A stretch of DNA of 64,000 nt from the NCBI RefSeq assembly GCF_036192275.1, contig NZ_CP108088.1:1240001-1304000 (forward strand). Reading direction: 5' to 3'. The position numbers and the translations under genes were made by a program. The first letter of the stretch is position 1. Each line of letters starts with the position of its first letter. Source of the DNA: Streptomyces sp. NBC_00250. GTDB taxonomy: Bacteria > Actinomycetota > Actinomycetes > Streptomycetales > Streptomycetaceae. The notes beneath the pieces are model-generated. The model was not told the origin of the DNA, searched no databases, and was given only the letters and a program-made list of their open reading frames with translations. This document shows positions 8,789 through 16,339 of this stretch, in pieces.

Positions 8789-9307
8789 TCAGACCCCCGC
8801 ACCGGTCATACGGCGACGGCGGACGATGAAGAGCCCGCCGCCGAGCGCGGCGGCGGCGACCAGGCTGCCGCCGACGGCCATCTCCGTAGAGCTGGGGGCC
8901 AGCGAGCCGCCGAGGCCGCCCTGGGCCCCGCGGCCCGGGAGGACCCGGAACGGCTCCGTGACCACGTTGGAGCCGCCGTTGCACCTGACGGCCAGGTTGT
9001 AGTTGCCGGGAGTGGCGTTGTTGTAGACGCGGGCGACGGCGGTGGAGACGCCGTTGCCGCCCGAGAGGGTGGCGTCCGGGAAGGCGTTGGACGTGACCGT
9101 GCCACCCCGGTTGCAGCCCCTGGCGGTGATGGTGAGCGTCGACCCGGGGTGGACCTCGAAGGGGCTGACGGTGACGTTGCTCGGGGTGTTGTTCGAGCCA
9201 CCGCTGAGCACGTTGCCCGGACCGTAGGTGGCGGCGGCGAGGGGGGCCGCAAGGCCGACCGCCGCGATCGCGGTGGCGGTCACCGCCAGAGTGCGTGCAG
9301 CACGCAT
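8789..9307 (-). CDS. Secreted surface protein with LPXTG-less C-terminal anchor (copy B)
   Basis: 172 residues from the ATG at 9307, which has GGAGG 7 nt upstream (a longer upstream frame is rejected). Signal peptide RTLAVTATAIAAVGLAAPLAAATYG. The core VSPFEVHPGSTLTITARGCNRGG...YNLAVRCNG is the same fold and Cys spacing as the protein at 8108-8668. The C-terminus repeats the pattern RGAQGGLGGSLAPSSTEMAVGG, then a hydrophobic helix and IVRRRRMTGAGV. The two are paralogues in convergent orientation. Neither has LPXTG, so covalent sortase attachment is not proven; membrane retention by the helix and Arg tail is the simpler reading. Confidence 0.75.
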   Translation of the reverse strand: MRAARTLAVTATAIAAVGLAAPLAAATYGPGNVLSGGSNNTPSNVTVSPFEVHPGSTLTITARGCNRGGTVTSNAFPDATLSGGNGVSTAVARVYNNATPGNYNLAVRCNGGSNVVTEPFRVLPGRGAQGGLGGSLAPSSTEMAVGGSLVAAAALGGGLFIVRRRRMTGAGV

Positions 9308-9723
9308 GGTTGAACCTCCAGTGGAAGACGCCCCAAAGCGGTGCTCCGGGAGTTTCGACGAGTACGCCTTCCATGACGAACCATCACAAGTCGTGGCGAG
9401 CTGTGCATTTCGGCACTGGTCCACCCCGGTGAGGCGACACGCCCGGAATCGGGCCCTTGAAGGAGGTGGAACCGCAGGTCAGAGCCGACTGGGCTGCTTA
9501 TCTGACGATTACTCGGATGGGTCAGCCCCATGTCACCCACCTGTCGGCAGCCCGGCTCCCGGGGCGTGCTCCATGCTGCCCCCGGGGACGGGGGGCCGGG
9601 GGCGCACTCCCGTACCCGCGCTCCGACACCCGTCCGGCGGCGGCCCCCACCCGTTCGCACCGCCCGGCGCGACGGTCCGTCAGGTCGCACTTACCGTTCT
9701 GACGACGCCACGAAGGGAGAACC
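9308..9723. other. 416-bp divergent promoter region before the sortase gene
   Basis: This separates copy B (minus) from the sortase (plus). A plus-strand open frame at 9457-9702 has AAGGAGG near its start but its translation loses coding character after ~20 codons, so I do not call it. TTATCT near 9498 could be a -10 element. No repeats or RNA gene were seen. Confidence 0.4.
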
Positions 9724-10383
9724 ATGCCCCCGAAGGACTTCCGCGTCTTCGAGCGTAGGAGACGCCAACCCTGGGGCGTCCTGGCCCTCGCCATGCTGTC
9801 CGGGATCGCGTTGATGCGCAACGGAGTGGACGTCGCGCTGGGGCCCCCGCAGCCCGCCGCGGCGGCCCGTCCCGTGGCGCGGCCCGTCACGCCGCCGGAC
9901 GCGGCGACCGAGGGGCTGGAGCCGCTGCCCTTCGCCCCCGCCTCCCGGATCAAGATCCCGGCGATCCAGGTCGCGGCCCCGATCATGGACGTGGGCCTGG
10001 ACCCGGACGGCTGGGTGGCGGCCCCGCCGCCCCAGGACACCAACCTCGCCGGCTGGTACCAGAACGGCATCTCCCCCGGCCAGCGCGGCACCGCGGTGGT
10101 CGTCGGCCATGTCGACAACGCGCAGGGCCCCGCGGTCTTCTACGGCCTGGGCTCCCTGGAGAAGGGCCAGCACATCGAGGTCGAGCGCTACGACGGCCGG
10201 ATCGCGGTCTTCGAGATCTACGGGCTCGAGGTGTACTCGAAGGACAACTTCCCGGGCGTGCAGGTGTACGCCGACACCGGTGAGCCCGAACTGCGGGTCA
10301 TCACCTGCGGCGGCGGCTACACGCGCGCGCGCGGGTACGACGGGAACGTCGTCGTGTACGCGCGCATGGTCGGCTCCCGCTAA
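9724..10383 (+). CDS. Class F sortase
   Basis: 219 residues; the ATG has GGGAG 7 nt upstream. An N-terminal membrane helix (residues ~17-32, GVLALAMLSGIALM) is followed by a Pro/Ala linker and a sortase barrel beginning SRIKIPAIQVAAPI. The catalytic triad is visible: His129 in VVVGHVDN, Cys195 in RVITCGGG, and an Arg at 201 or 203 in the following YTRARGYDGNVVVYA strand. This CGGG/DNVVVYA pattern marks the actinobacterial class F. The enzyme acts outside the membrane as a transpeptidase, but class F substrates are poorly known. The two LPXTG-less anchored proteins next door are the obvious candidate partners. Confidence 0.88.
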   Translation: MPPKDFRVFERRRRQPWGVLALAMLSGIALMRNGVDVALGPPQPAAAARPVARPVTPPDAATEGLEPLPFAPASRIKIPAIQVAAPIMDVGLDPDGWVAAPPPQDTNLAGWYQNGISPGQRGTAVVVGHVDNAQGPAVFYGLGSLEKGQHIEVERYDGRIAVFEIYGLEVYSKDNFPGVQVYADTGEPELRVITCGGGYTRARGYDGNVVVYARMVGSR

Positions 10384-10390
10384 GCGGGTA

Positions 10391-10433
10391 CGGCGAAGGG
10401 CCCCGACACCTGAGGTGCCGGGGCCCTTCGCCG
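10391..10433. terminator. Bidirectional terminator, 15-bp stem extended by a second inner stem
   Basis: CGGCGAAGGGCCCCG pairs with CGGGGCCCTTCGCCG, and the interior CACCT-G-AGGTG extends the hairpin after one mismatch. It sits 8 bp past the sortase stop and 9 bp before the convergent deacetylase stop. Confidence 0.92.
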
Positions 10434-10441
10434 TGGCGCGT

Positions 10442-11323
10442 TCAGCGCCGGGGCACGGTGATGTGGTAACCGGCGTCGAGGAGTTCGGGCAGATAGCGGC
10501 GGAGCGCGGTCACCGTCTGGGAGCGGTTGCCTCCGGCGTCGTGGGAGAGGACGACGGCGCCGGGGGCGGCGCCGTCGAGGACCCGGCGGACGATGGTGCC
10601 GGCGGCGGCGGGTTCCTTCCAGTCGAGGGTGTCGACGGTCCAGGCGAGCGGCTCCATGCCGAGTTCGGCCCCGATCTCGAAGGAGTGCCGGTTCCAGGCC
10701 CCGTAGGGCGCGCGATACCAGAGCGGGGCCGTGCCGAGGGTCTGTTCGACGACCTCGCTGGTGGATCCGAGCTCGTCGCGGATCCGGGAGGGCCGCAGCT
10801 TCGGGATGAGCGGATGGGACCAGGAGTGGTTGCCGACGACGTGGCCGTCGGCGGCCATCTCCCGCAGCAGGTCCGGGTTCTCGACCGCCATCTCGCCGCA
10901 GACGAAGAACATGGCGCGGCAGTCGTAGCGGCGCAGGGTCTCCAGGATGCCCGGGGTGTAGCGGGGGTCCGGGCCGTCGTCGAAGCTCAGCACCATCGAG
11001 CGGCCGACCCCGGACATGCTGAGGAAGGGCCGCTGCCGCACCGGCGGGACCGCGTGCCGGAAGGCCGGGGGCGCGTACGCGGTCATCGGCTGGAGCCGGT
11101 ACGAGCTGGGCCGGAGCCGGGCGGCCTGGGCCTGCGGGCCGGCGGCCGGGCCCGCTCCGGCGCCTCGCCGCCCGGGCGGGGCCGGAGGTGCGGCGGCTCC
11201 GGAGGCCCCTTCGGGCGGCGCGAACCGGTCCGCCGCGATGGCGCCGACGGTGGCGGTGGCCCCGAGGGCGGCGGCGAGCCGCAGCACCGCCCGGCGCCCG
11301 TTGGGCATCTGATCCTTTTTCAT
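10442..11323 (-). CDS. Polysaccharide deacetylase (NodB domain), exported
   Basis: 293 residues from the ATG at 11323; an ATG at 11308 with AAGGA close upstream is an alternative. The N-terminus NGRRAVLRLAAALGATATVGAIAA looks like a Tat signal. After an Ala/Pro linker, the NodB domain carries all five motifs: MVLSFDDGPDP (motif 1 Asp pair), GNHSWSHP (motif 2, metal His residues), RAPYG (motif 3), DTLDW (motif 4) and VVLSHD (motif 5). It should remove N- or O-acetyl groups from cell-wall peptidoglycan or another glycan outside the membrane in a metal-dependent reaction. It is transcribed divergently from the UspA gene. Confidence 0.9.
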   Translation of the reverse strand: MKKDQMPNGRRAVLRLAAALGATATVGAIAADRFAPPEGASGAAAPPAPPGRRGAGAGPAAGPQAQAARLRPSSYRLQPMTAYAPPAFRHAVPPVRQRPFLSMSGVGRSMVLSFDDGPDPRYTPGILETLRRYDCRAMFFVCGEMAVENPDLLREMAADGHVVGNHSWSHPLIPKLRPSRIRDELGSTSEVVEQTLGTAPLWYRAPYGAWNRHSFEIGAELGMEPLAWTVDTLDWKEPAAAGTIVRRVLDGAAPGAVVLSHDAGGNRSQTVTALRRYLPELLDAGYHITVPRR

Positions 11324-11413
11324 GACCAATGGTTCATACGGATGAGGGCCCGCGCACCTCATCGACACCGGCCCCCTGTCCGAAAGCACCCGATGAGCCG
11401 ATAGCCTCCACGG

Positions 11414-11875
11414 GTGAGCGAACAGCAGCCCGGTCGGTTCGAACGCGGTACCGACGGTCCGAAGGTGATCATGGCGGGAGTGGACGGCTCCGACTCCTCG
11501 CTGCGCGCGGCGGCGTACGCGGCAGGCCTCGCCCGGCGCCAGAACGCGCTGCTGGCACTCGTGTACGTACAGCCGCTGATCACCGCGGGCGCCGCCATGG
11601 GCGCGCCGACGGCGGGGACCACCGAGGAGATCGCCCGGGACCTGGTCGAGGAGATCCGCGCGTCGGCCGAGCGGGTGAAGGACCTCTGGCGGATCCGGTG
11701 GGAGTTCCACACCTTCCGGGGCGATGCCTACGCGGGTCTGGTCCAGGCCGCTGACGAGCTGACGGCGGACGCCGTGGTGGTGGGCGCCTCCGAGTCGGCC
11801 GGCCACCGGTTCGTGGGCTCGGTGGCGGTCCGGCTCGTGAAGGCGGGCCGCTGGCCGGTCACCGTCGTGCCGTGA
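11414..11875 (+). CDS. Universal stress protein (UspA family)
   Basis: 153 residues from a GTG start. A single Usp domain: strand KVIMAGVDGSDSS at the N-terminus, ALVYVQPL, and the C-terminal nucleotide-binding pattern VVVGASESAGHRFVGSVAVRLVKAG, matching G-x2-G-x9-G-S in slightly altered form. ATP-binding Usp proteins in Streptomyces serve stress and stationary-phase responses; the specific role is unknown. It stands alone between the divergent deacetylase and the convergent CapA gene. Confidence 0.88.
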   Translation: MSEQQPGRFERGTDGPKVIMAGVDGSDSSLRAAAYAAGLARRQNALLALVYVQPLITAGAAMGAPTAGTTEEIARDLVEEIRASAERVKDLWRIRWEFHTFRGDAYAGLVQAADELTADAVVVGASESAGHRFVGSVAVRLVKAGRWPVTVVP

Positions 11876-11899
11876 CCGGCCCTCCCGGTGAGGGGCGGG

Positions 11900-13117
11900 C
11901 TACTTGCCCATCACCAGGCCGTCCCGGTCGGCGCCGCGGCTGAGCACCACCTGACGGATCGTGTCGCGGATGTCGGCGTGGCGCGGGTCGGAGCCGTCGG
12001 CGGCGCCGAGGTTGACGACCCTGCCGCGCACGGTGTCGAACCACTGGGGAACGAACTCGGCCTTGGTGACCTCCCAGCGTCCGCCGGGGGCGCGGGGCGG
12101 CCCGAAGGTGAAGCGGCCGATGCTGCCCTGGTTGCCGCGGGGGTCGTAGGCGCCCTCGTGGTTGATCATGTCTCCGGCGATCTGGTCCCCCATCCCGTAG
12201 ACGATCCAGGTGCCGTTGACCTTCTCGTACGCCTGCGGGACGTGGGCGTGGGTGCCGAGGATCAGGTCGATGTCGGGGCGGCCGCCGCTCTGCGAGGCGG
12301 TGAGCGCCCGGCCGAGGGTGAGCTGCCGCTCGTCGGGTTCCGTCTGCCACTCGCTGCCCCAGTGGACGCTGACCACCACGACGTCGGCGCCCGCCGCGCG
12401 GGCGGCACGGGCGTCGGCGATCACCTTCTGCTCGTCGAGCGTCCGCACGGCCCAGGGCTGCCCCTCGGGCATCGGATAGCCGTTGGTGTCGTACGTGTAG
12501 GCCAGCTGGGCCACGGTGGCGCCGCCCGCCGTGAGCAGGGTGGGCTTCGCGGCCTCCTCCGCTGTACGGGCCGACCCGGCGTGGCGGACACCGGCCCGGT
12601 CCAGGGCGTCGAGGGTGCGGCCGAGGCCCTCGGCGCCGTCGTCGAGGGTGTGGTTGGAGGCGGTGGAACAGGAGTCGTAGCCGGTGGCCTTGAGCGCCGC
12701 GGCGACCTCGGGCGGCGACTTGAAGGCGGGATAGCCGGTGTAGGGCCCGCCGTCCCTGCCGTACACGGTCTCCATGTGGCAGATGGCCAGGTCGGCCGTG
12801 GAGACGACGGACTTCACCCCGGAGAACATGGGCGTGAAGTCGTAGCCGTCGCCGCCCGAGTCCTGGGCCGCGCGGCGGATGATCGAGTCGTGCGGGAGGA
12901 CGTCTCCGGAGGCGACGAGGGTGAAACCGGCGGGCGCGGAGGCGCCGCCGGGGGCGGCGGACGGGGCGGCGGGCCGCGCGGACCCCGGCCGACCGGACGT
13001 GGCCTCGGGGGTGGGTGCTCCGCCGCTCGGGCCGCTCCCGTCGGTGCAGCCGGTCGCCGCCGCGAGCAGGACGGCGGCGAGCGCCGCCACTCCCGCGGGT
13101 CTGGTGCGTGAGGTCAT
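11900..13117 (-). CDS. CapA-type metallophosphoesterase lipoprotein
   Basis: 405 residues from the ATG at 13117 (GGAG 8 nt upstream); a longer frame begins at 13198 without support. Residues 1-24 form a lipoprotein signal ending LLAAATGC, with Cys24 as likely lipid site. The CapA/PgsA fold shows in TLVASGDVLPHDSI, DLAICHMETVYG, GYDSCSTASNHTLDDG, VVVSVHWGSEWQ and LILGTHAHVPQ, the metal-binding and catalytic blocks of the PGA_cap family. In Bacillus, CapA/PgsA takes part in poly-gamma-glutamate production, but no capB or capC lies nearby. A stand-alone surface phosphatase-like enzyme is the safer reading. Confidence 0.85.
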   Translation of the reverse strand: MTSRTRPAGVAALAAVLLAAATGCTDGSGPSGGAPTPEATSGRPGSARPAAPSAAPGGASAPAGFTLVASGDVLPHDSIIRRAAQDSGGDGYDFTPMFSGVKSVVSTADLAICHMETVYGRDGGPYTGYPAFKSPPEVAAALKATGYDSCSTASNHTLDDGAEGLGRTLDALDRAGVRHAGSARTAEEAAKPTLLTAGGATVAQLAYTYDTNGYPMPEGQPWAVRTLDEQKVIADARAARAAGADVVVVSVHWGSEWQTEPDERQLTLGRALTASQSGGRPDIDLILGTHAHVPQAYEKVNGTWIVYGMGDQIAGDMINHEGAYDPRGNQGSIGRFTFGPPRAPGGRWEVTKAEFVPQWFDTVRGRVVNLGAADGSDPRHADIRDTIRQVVLSRGADRDGLVMGK

Positions 13118-13387
13118 GTACGGCGCTCCGCCCGATTCGTGGGATGAACATCTGTTCACACGAATTGATCTCGCGGGAAAGCCGCAGTCAAGGGTCAAGG
13201 CCGCAGAGCATCATGAACCCCGCTGAAACGGACGCAGCGCCTCCGGTCGACCACTCCGTGACCGCTCGCCGTACCATTCGCCGCTCGGTGCGACCGTTCG
13301 TCGCAGACCGATGTCCGTTCCCTGTCCCTCGCCGTCCGGATGCGTTCCGATACGCCCCGGACGACGAGCCGCAGAGAGGCGGGGAGC

Positions 13388-13960
13388 ATGACAACGGCGA
13401 CCACCGACGAACGGACCCTCGAGGAGCTGCAGCGGGACCACGGCCCCGCTCTCCTCTCCTTCCTGCTCGGGCTCACCTACGGGGACCGCCAGCGGGCCGA
13501 GGACCTCGCCCAGGAGACCCTGGTACGCGCCTGGCTCCACCCCGAGGCCTTCGGCGGCCCCTACGAGTCGATGCGCCCCTGGCTCTTCACCGTGGCCCGC
13601 CGGCTCGCCATCGACGCCCGCCGCTCGCGCCTCGCCCGGCCCGCCGAGATCGGGGACGGCGTCCTCGCGGTGACGCCCGACCCGGCCGACGCCACGGCCT
13701 CGGCCGAGGCCGCGCTCGACGTACGGGCGGCCGTCCGCGAGCTGAGCCCCGAGCACCGCGCGGTGCTCGTCCGGCTCTACTTCCACGGTCTGACCGTCAA
13801 CGAGGCCGCCGTCGAACTCGGCATCCCCGCCGGGACGGTCAAGTCCCGCTCGCACTACGCGCTGCGGCAGCTGGGCCGCTCCCTGCCCGGCTACCGGCCG
13901 CACCGCACGGCCGCCGGGCGACCGGCCGTTGCCCGGTCCCGCGTCGCGGCCCCACAATGA
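13388..13960 (+). CDS. ECF-family RNA polymerase sigma factor
   Basis: 190 residues from the ATG at 13388 with AGAGG about 8 nt upstream. Region 2 spans ~12-85 (LGLTYGDRQRAEDLAQETLVRAW then MRPWLFTVARRLAIDARR). Region 4 spans ~118-170 (LSPEHRAVLVRLYFHGLTVNEAAVELGIPAGTVKSRSHYALRQL). It directs polymerase to a small alternative regulon. No zinc-finger anti-sigma factor is next to it, which is unusual for this class, and the next gene is a thioesterase starting 4 nt after the stop. Confidence 0.93.
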   Translation: MTTATTDERTLEELQRDHGPALLSFLLGLTYGDRQRAEDLAQETLVRAWLHPEAFGGPYESMRPWLFTVARRLAIDARRSRLARPAEIGDGVLAVTPDPADATASAEAALDVRAAVRELSPEHRAVLVRLYFHGLTVNEAAVELGIPAGTVKSRSHYALRQLGRSLPGYRPHRTAAGRPAVARSRVAAPQ

Positions 13961-13964
13961 CGCC

Positions 13965-14378
13965 GTGACGCTGACACTCGCCGCCGCCGAGAAGATCCTC
14001 TCCGACAACTTCGCGCCCTGGGTGCTCGATCTGGGACTCACCGTCGCCTCGGTCGACGGCCACGAGGCCTTGCTCCGGCTCCCGTGGTCGGACCGGCTCG
14101 CCCGAGAGGGCGGCGGCCTCTCCGGCCAGGCCCTGATGGCCGCCGCCGACACGGCGACGGTGATCGCGGTCGCCGCGGCCCGAGGCGGCTTCGTGCCGAT
14201 GACCACCGTCCAGCAGTCGATCAGCTTCCAGCGGGCGGTCGTCGGCGCCGACGTCCTCGTGCGGGCCCGGCTCACCAAGACGGGAAAGCGGATGGCCTTC
14301 GCCGACATCACCATGACGGCCGAGGGCACGGAGGAGACCGCGGCCCACGCGACCGCGGTGTACGCGCTCCTCGGCTGA
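13965..14378 (+). CDS. PaaI-type hotdog thioesterase
   Basis: 137 residues from the GTG at 13965, just after the sigma-factor stop, so probably coupled to it. The hotdog fold is recognisable: ALLRLPWSDRLAREGGGLSGQALMAAADTATVIAVAAA (the central helix with the active-site acid usual in PaaI families), then TTVQQSISFQRAVVGADVLVRARL and AFADITMTAEGTEE. It should hydrolyse acyl-CoA thioesters in the cytoplasm; the substrate cannot be told. An upstream in-frame TTG at 13929 would overlap the sigma gene and is less likely. Confidence 0.82.
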   Translation: MTLTLAAAEKILSDNFAPWVLDLGLTVASVDGHEALLRLPWSDRLAREGGGLSGQALMAAADTATVIAVAAARGGFVPMTTVQQSISFQRAVVGADVLVRARLTKTGKRMAFADITMTAEGTEETAAHATAVYALLG

Positions 14379-14502
14379 GCCTCCGCGACGGCCGGTCGCC
14401 CCTGCCCGAGACTCCTCCCCCGCCTCGTACGCCTCCCGTGTCATCAGGAATCCCACCGGCACCGATCCGGCCGGGAAACGTATCCGAAACCACACGGGCG
14501 AG

Positions 14503-15102
14503 TTGAGCAAAGCGGGACACGTGGGCGCCCTCCACGGAGGAAGCTCTCCCCGGGTCCCACACGTCCGGGTCCCCGATGTCCGGGAGAAGGTGGGAGCGTT
14601 GCGCCCCGAGAGCACGAACGGCGCCGGCGGCACGAGTGGCGGCGGACTCGCCGTCCCGATGGCCTGGCTGTGCGCCGAATACCTGGCCGACGAGGTGCTG
14701 CGGGCCGCCGCACTCGTGGCGCCCGGCTCACTGGAGTACCGGGCGGGCCTCCAGGCGCTCGCCCTCACCGTCCACCTCTCGGAGGAGCCGGACGGACCGG
14801 CGGGCGGCCGGCCCGCCGGGCGGATCGACGACTGGCTGCACCACACGGCGTACGACCGGCCCTGGCCGCCCTGGGTCGAGGAACGGCTCGCCGCGCGGCG
14901 CACGGACGGCGGCGACAGCCCCGACCTGGCGCTCGCGGAGACCGCCTGGCGGCACCTGCGGGACACCTGGGTGCTCGCCGCCGACCTCGACGGCCGGACG
15001 GGCGACGACCCCGGCTGCCCGGTCGACGAGGAGGAGCGGATCTGGCTGCCGGCCTGGAAGCTGGGGCTGCCGCTCGCCCATCTCTCGCTGCATCTGCGCT
15101 GA
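14503..15102 (+). CDS. Hypothetical protein, Streptomyces-type
   Basis: Up to 199 residues; the start is uncertain (TTG 14503, GTG 14590 with GGGAGAAG just before it, or ATG 14659). The conserved-looking part begins VPMAWLCAEYLADEVLRAAALVAPGSLEYRAGLQALALTV. It continues with IDDWLHHTAYDRPWPPWVEERLAARR and ends EEERIWLPAWKLGLPLAHLSLHLR. It looks soluble and helical, with no signal peptide or known motif. Third-position bias supports coding. It ends 28 bp before the convergent kinase gene. Confidence 0.6.
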   Translation: MSKAGHVGALHGGSSPRVPHVRVPDVREKVGALRPESTNGAGGTSGGGLAVPMAWLCAEYLADEVLRAAALVAPGSLEYRAGLQALALTVHLSEEPDGPAGGRPAGRIDDWLHHTAYDRPWPPWVEERLAARRTDGGDSPDLALAETAWRHLRDTWVLAADLDGRTGDDPGCPVDEEERIWLPAWKLGLPLAHLSLHLR

Positions 15103-15130
15103 GCGGGGTCCGGACGGCGGCGTCACCGGT

Positions 15131-16339
15131 TCACGGCGGCGAACGGTGCACTCCCTGCCGGTACTTGGGGATGCGTACCGTCACCTTCATCCCCGCACCG
15201 ACCCCGGTCTCGATGACGAGCCCGTACTCAGCCCCGTACACCTGACGCAGCCGCTCGTCCACGTTGGAGAGACCGATGCCGGAGCCGGCGGGGTGCTCGC
15301 CGCGCAGGACCGCGCGCAACAGCTCCGGTTCCATGCCGATGCCGTCGTCCTCGACGGTCACCACGGCCTCCGCGCCCGCGTCGCGGGCCGCGATCGTGAC
15401 GCGGCAGCCCCGCTCACGGTCCTCCAGACCGTGCTTCACGGCGTTCTCCACCAGGGGTTGGAGACAGAGGAAGGGCAGGGTGACCGGCAGCACCTCGGGG
15501 GCGATCTGCAGCCTCACCTTCAGCCGGTCCCCGAACCGCGCCCCCGCGAGCGCCAAGTACTGCTCGATGGAGCGCAGTTCGTCGGCGAGCTGGGCGAACT
15601 CACCGTGCTTGCGGAACGAGTAGCGGGTGAAATCGGCGAATTCGAGGAGGAGTTCACGCGCCTGCTCCGGGTCCGTGCGGACGAACGAGGCGATGGCGGC
15701 GAGCGAGTTGAAGATGAAGTGCGGGGAGATCTGGGCCCGCAGGGCGCGGATCTCGGCCTCCACGATCCGCGTGCGCGAGCGGTCCAGCTCGGCGAGCTCC
15801 AGCTGTACGGAGGCCCAGCGGGCCACCTCGGTCGCGGCCCGCACCAGGACGGCCGACTCCCGCGAACCGTAGGCGACGAGCGCGCCGAGGACACCGTCCT
15901 CACCGGTCAGCGGGGCGATCACCGCCCAGCGCAGCGGGCACACGGGGTCGGCGCAGCCGGTGTGCGCGGACCGGCTGCGGCCGGTCTCCAGGGTCTCGGC
16001 GACCTGTTCCGGGGCGTGCGCGCGGTGATGGTCCTCGCCCGGTCCGTCCCAGGCGAGGACGGCGCCCCGGTCGGTGAGGCAGAGCGCCTCCGTGCCGAGC
16101 AGCGAGCGGAGGGTGCCGGCCGCTCTGCGGGCGGTCTCCTCGGTGAGTCCGGCGCGCAGCGGCGGGGCCGCGAGGGAGGCGGTGTGCAGGGTGTGGAAGG
16201 TGGCCCGCTCGACGGGCGTGCCGAGGTCGGGATCGGCGGTGCGGCCCCCGCGCCGGGCGGCGAACCGCCCCAGGACGAAGCCGGCGGCGAGCAGCACGGC
16301 ACCGGCGGCGGCCGCGGCGGCGAGCGCGATGCCGCTCAT
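15131..16339 (-). CDS. LytS-type sensor histidine kinase
   Basis: 402 residues from the ATG at 16339, overlapping the symporter stop by 4 nt. One membrane helix (LAAAAAAGAVLLAAGFVLGRFAAR), a GAF-like sensor region (~40-185, ending APLTGEDGVLGALVAYG), then the His_kinase domain with ISPHFIFNSLAAIASFVRTDPEQAR (phosphoacceptor His in PHFIFN) and an ATPase domain with LQPLVENAVKHGLE, DDGIGM and GSGIGLSNVDERL. It pairs with the LytTR regulator at the head of this operon. Together they likely sense an external or transported small acid and control the SSS symporter encoded between them. Confidence 0.9.
   Translation of the reverse strand: MSGIALAAAAAAGAVLLAAGFVLGRFAARRGGRTADPDLGTPVERATFHTLHTASLAAPPLRAGLTEETARRAAGTLRSLLGTEALCLTDRGAVLAWDGPGEDHHRAHAPEQVAETLETGRSRSAHTGCADPVCPLRWAVIAPLTGEDGVLGALVAYGSRESAVLVRAATEVARWASVQLELAELDRSRTRIVEAEIRALRAQISPHFIFNSLAAIASFVRTDPEQARELLLEFADFTRYSFRKHGEFAQLADELRSIEQYLALAGARFGDRLKVRLQIAPEVLPVTLPFLCLQPLVENAVKHGLEDRERGCRVTIAARDAGAEAVVTVEDDGIGMEPELLRAVLRGEHPAGSGIGLSNVDERLRQVYGAEYGLVIETGVGAGMKVTVRIPKYRQGVHRSPP

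Noticed and set aside
9457..9702. Plus-strand 81-codon frame before the sortase gene, with AAGGAGG close to its start
   Set aside because: Only the first ~20 codons look plausible; the remainder is out-of-phase high-GC sequence, and the ribosome-like site overlaps the start codon.
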